64,000 nt of DNA from Trichomonas vaginalis G3. Lineage: Eukaryota; Parabasalia; Trichomonadida; Trichomonadidae. Made by a program: the position numbers and the translations under genes. The notes below the pieces were generated by a model that saw only the letters and a program-made list of their open reading frames with translations, was not told where the DNA came from and searched no databases. Shown piece after piece: positions 63,873 to 64,000 of this stretch; the first letter of the stretch is position 1, and the number at the start of each line of letters is the position of its first letter. The stretch is from positions 2,294,001 to 2,358,000 of the forward strand of contig NC_067205.1 of assembly GCF_026262505.1 (NCBI RefSeq), written 5' to 3'.

Positions 63873-64000
63873 TTATTTGTTATGCTTTGCTTCATAATTT
63901 AGGCGAGATATTACTTCTGCATGCCTTCTTTGTTGAACTTCAGCTAATTTCTTTTTCTTATCTTCTTCAAGTTTTTTCCTTCTTTCTTCTTGCTTCTTTA
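63873..64000 (-). CDS. Partial coiled-coil protein, C-terminal end
   Basis: A minus-strand frame enters from the right edge of the window and ends at TAA (63873-63875). It reads KKQEERRKKLEEDKKKKLAE then RRHAEVISRLNYEAKHNK, a Lys/Glu-rich helix typical of cytoskeletal or axonemal coiled-coil proteins. Only about 41 residues are visible. Confidence 0.55.
   Translation of the reverse strand, partial: KKQEERRKKLEEDKKKKLAEVQQRRHAEVISRLNYEAKHNK

Noticed and set aside
1-64000. tRNA, 5S rRNA or other RNA genes
   Set aside because: I looked for tRNA-like box A/B pairs and stable cloverleaf stems in the intergenic stretches and saw none. A covariance-model scan would be decisive.

Overview
The window looks like nuclear DNA of a trichomonad parabasalid (Trichomonas/Tritrichomonas type). 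It is AT-rich, its genes have no visible introns, intergenic gaps are short, and several host genes carry a TCACTTTTT initiator-like box 15-30 nt before the ATG. Host genes include a divergent KDEL receptor, a G-protein alpha subunit, an alpha/beta hydrolase, a LisH protein and three GT61-like glycosyltransferases. The window also holds virus-like DNA of the Polinton/Maverick class, which is abundant in trichomonads. The species assignment is inference from content.

Layout. 1-1.1 kb: decayed host DNA. 1.1-4.3 kb: element A, a single end of a Polinton. 4.3-15.9 kb: host genes (membrane protein, ERD2, coiled-coil protein, two GT61 enzymes, a small coiled-coil protein, a LisH protein). 15.922-48.598 kb: element B, a very large Polinton-like element (about 32.7 kb) with gene-bearing terminal inverted repeats of about 7 kb. 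48.6-49.6 kb: AT-rich DNA ending in three perfect hairpins. 49.577-58.062 kb: element C, a small, internally rearranged Polinton of a second family. 58.06-59 kb: a pogo/CENP-B-type transposase fragment. 59-64 kb: host genes (G-alpha, hydrolase, GT61-like protein, partial coiled-coil gene).

Element B carries, in each terminal repeat, a D12-class adenine methyltransferase, small virion-like proteins, a jelly-roll/penton-like candidate, a phage-collar-type fibre, an rve integrase and a set of accessory proteins. The unique core holds a protein-primed-type DNA polymerase region, an HNH-type segment, a KilA-N protein, an A32/FtsK-HerA packaging ATPase, a D5-like SF3 helicase, a double-jelly-roll capsid candidate and a 1.5-kb higher-order repeat array. 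Polymerase, integrase and SF3 helicase together recall the virophage Mavirus. Element C carries polymerase B, HNH, penton-like and capsid genes. All three elements are treated as fossils: many reading frames are broken, although several single genes look whole.

The most unusual signals are: the 7-kb terminal repeats; a fibre shaft that differs between two otherwise matching repeat copies; a TTTTTATC-type start-proximal motif, with 17-18-bp palindromic spacers between divergent start codons; a palindrome plus TTCTACCCTAA module shared by different element families; the nested repeat array; clusters of near-perfect hairpins around element C; and a protein domain shared by an HNH enzyme and two terminal genes.
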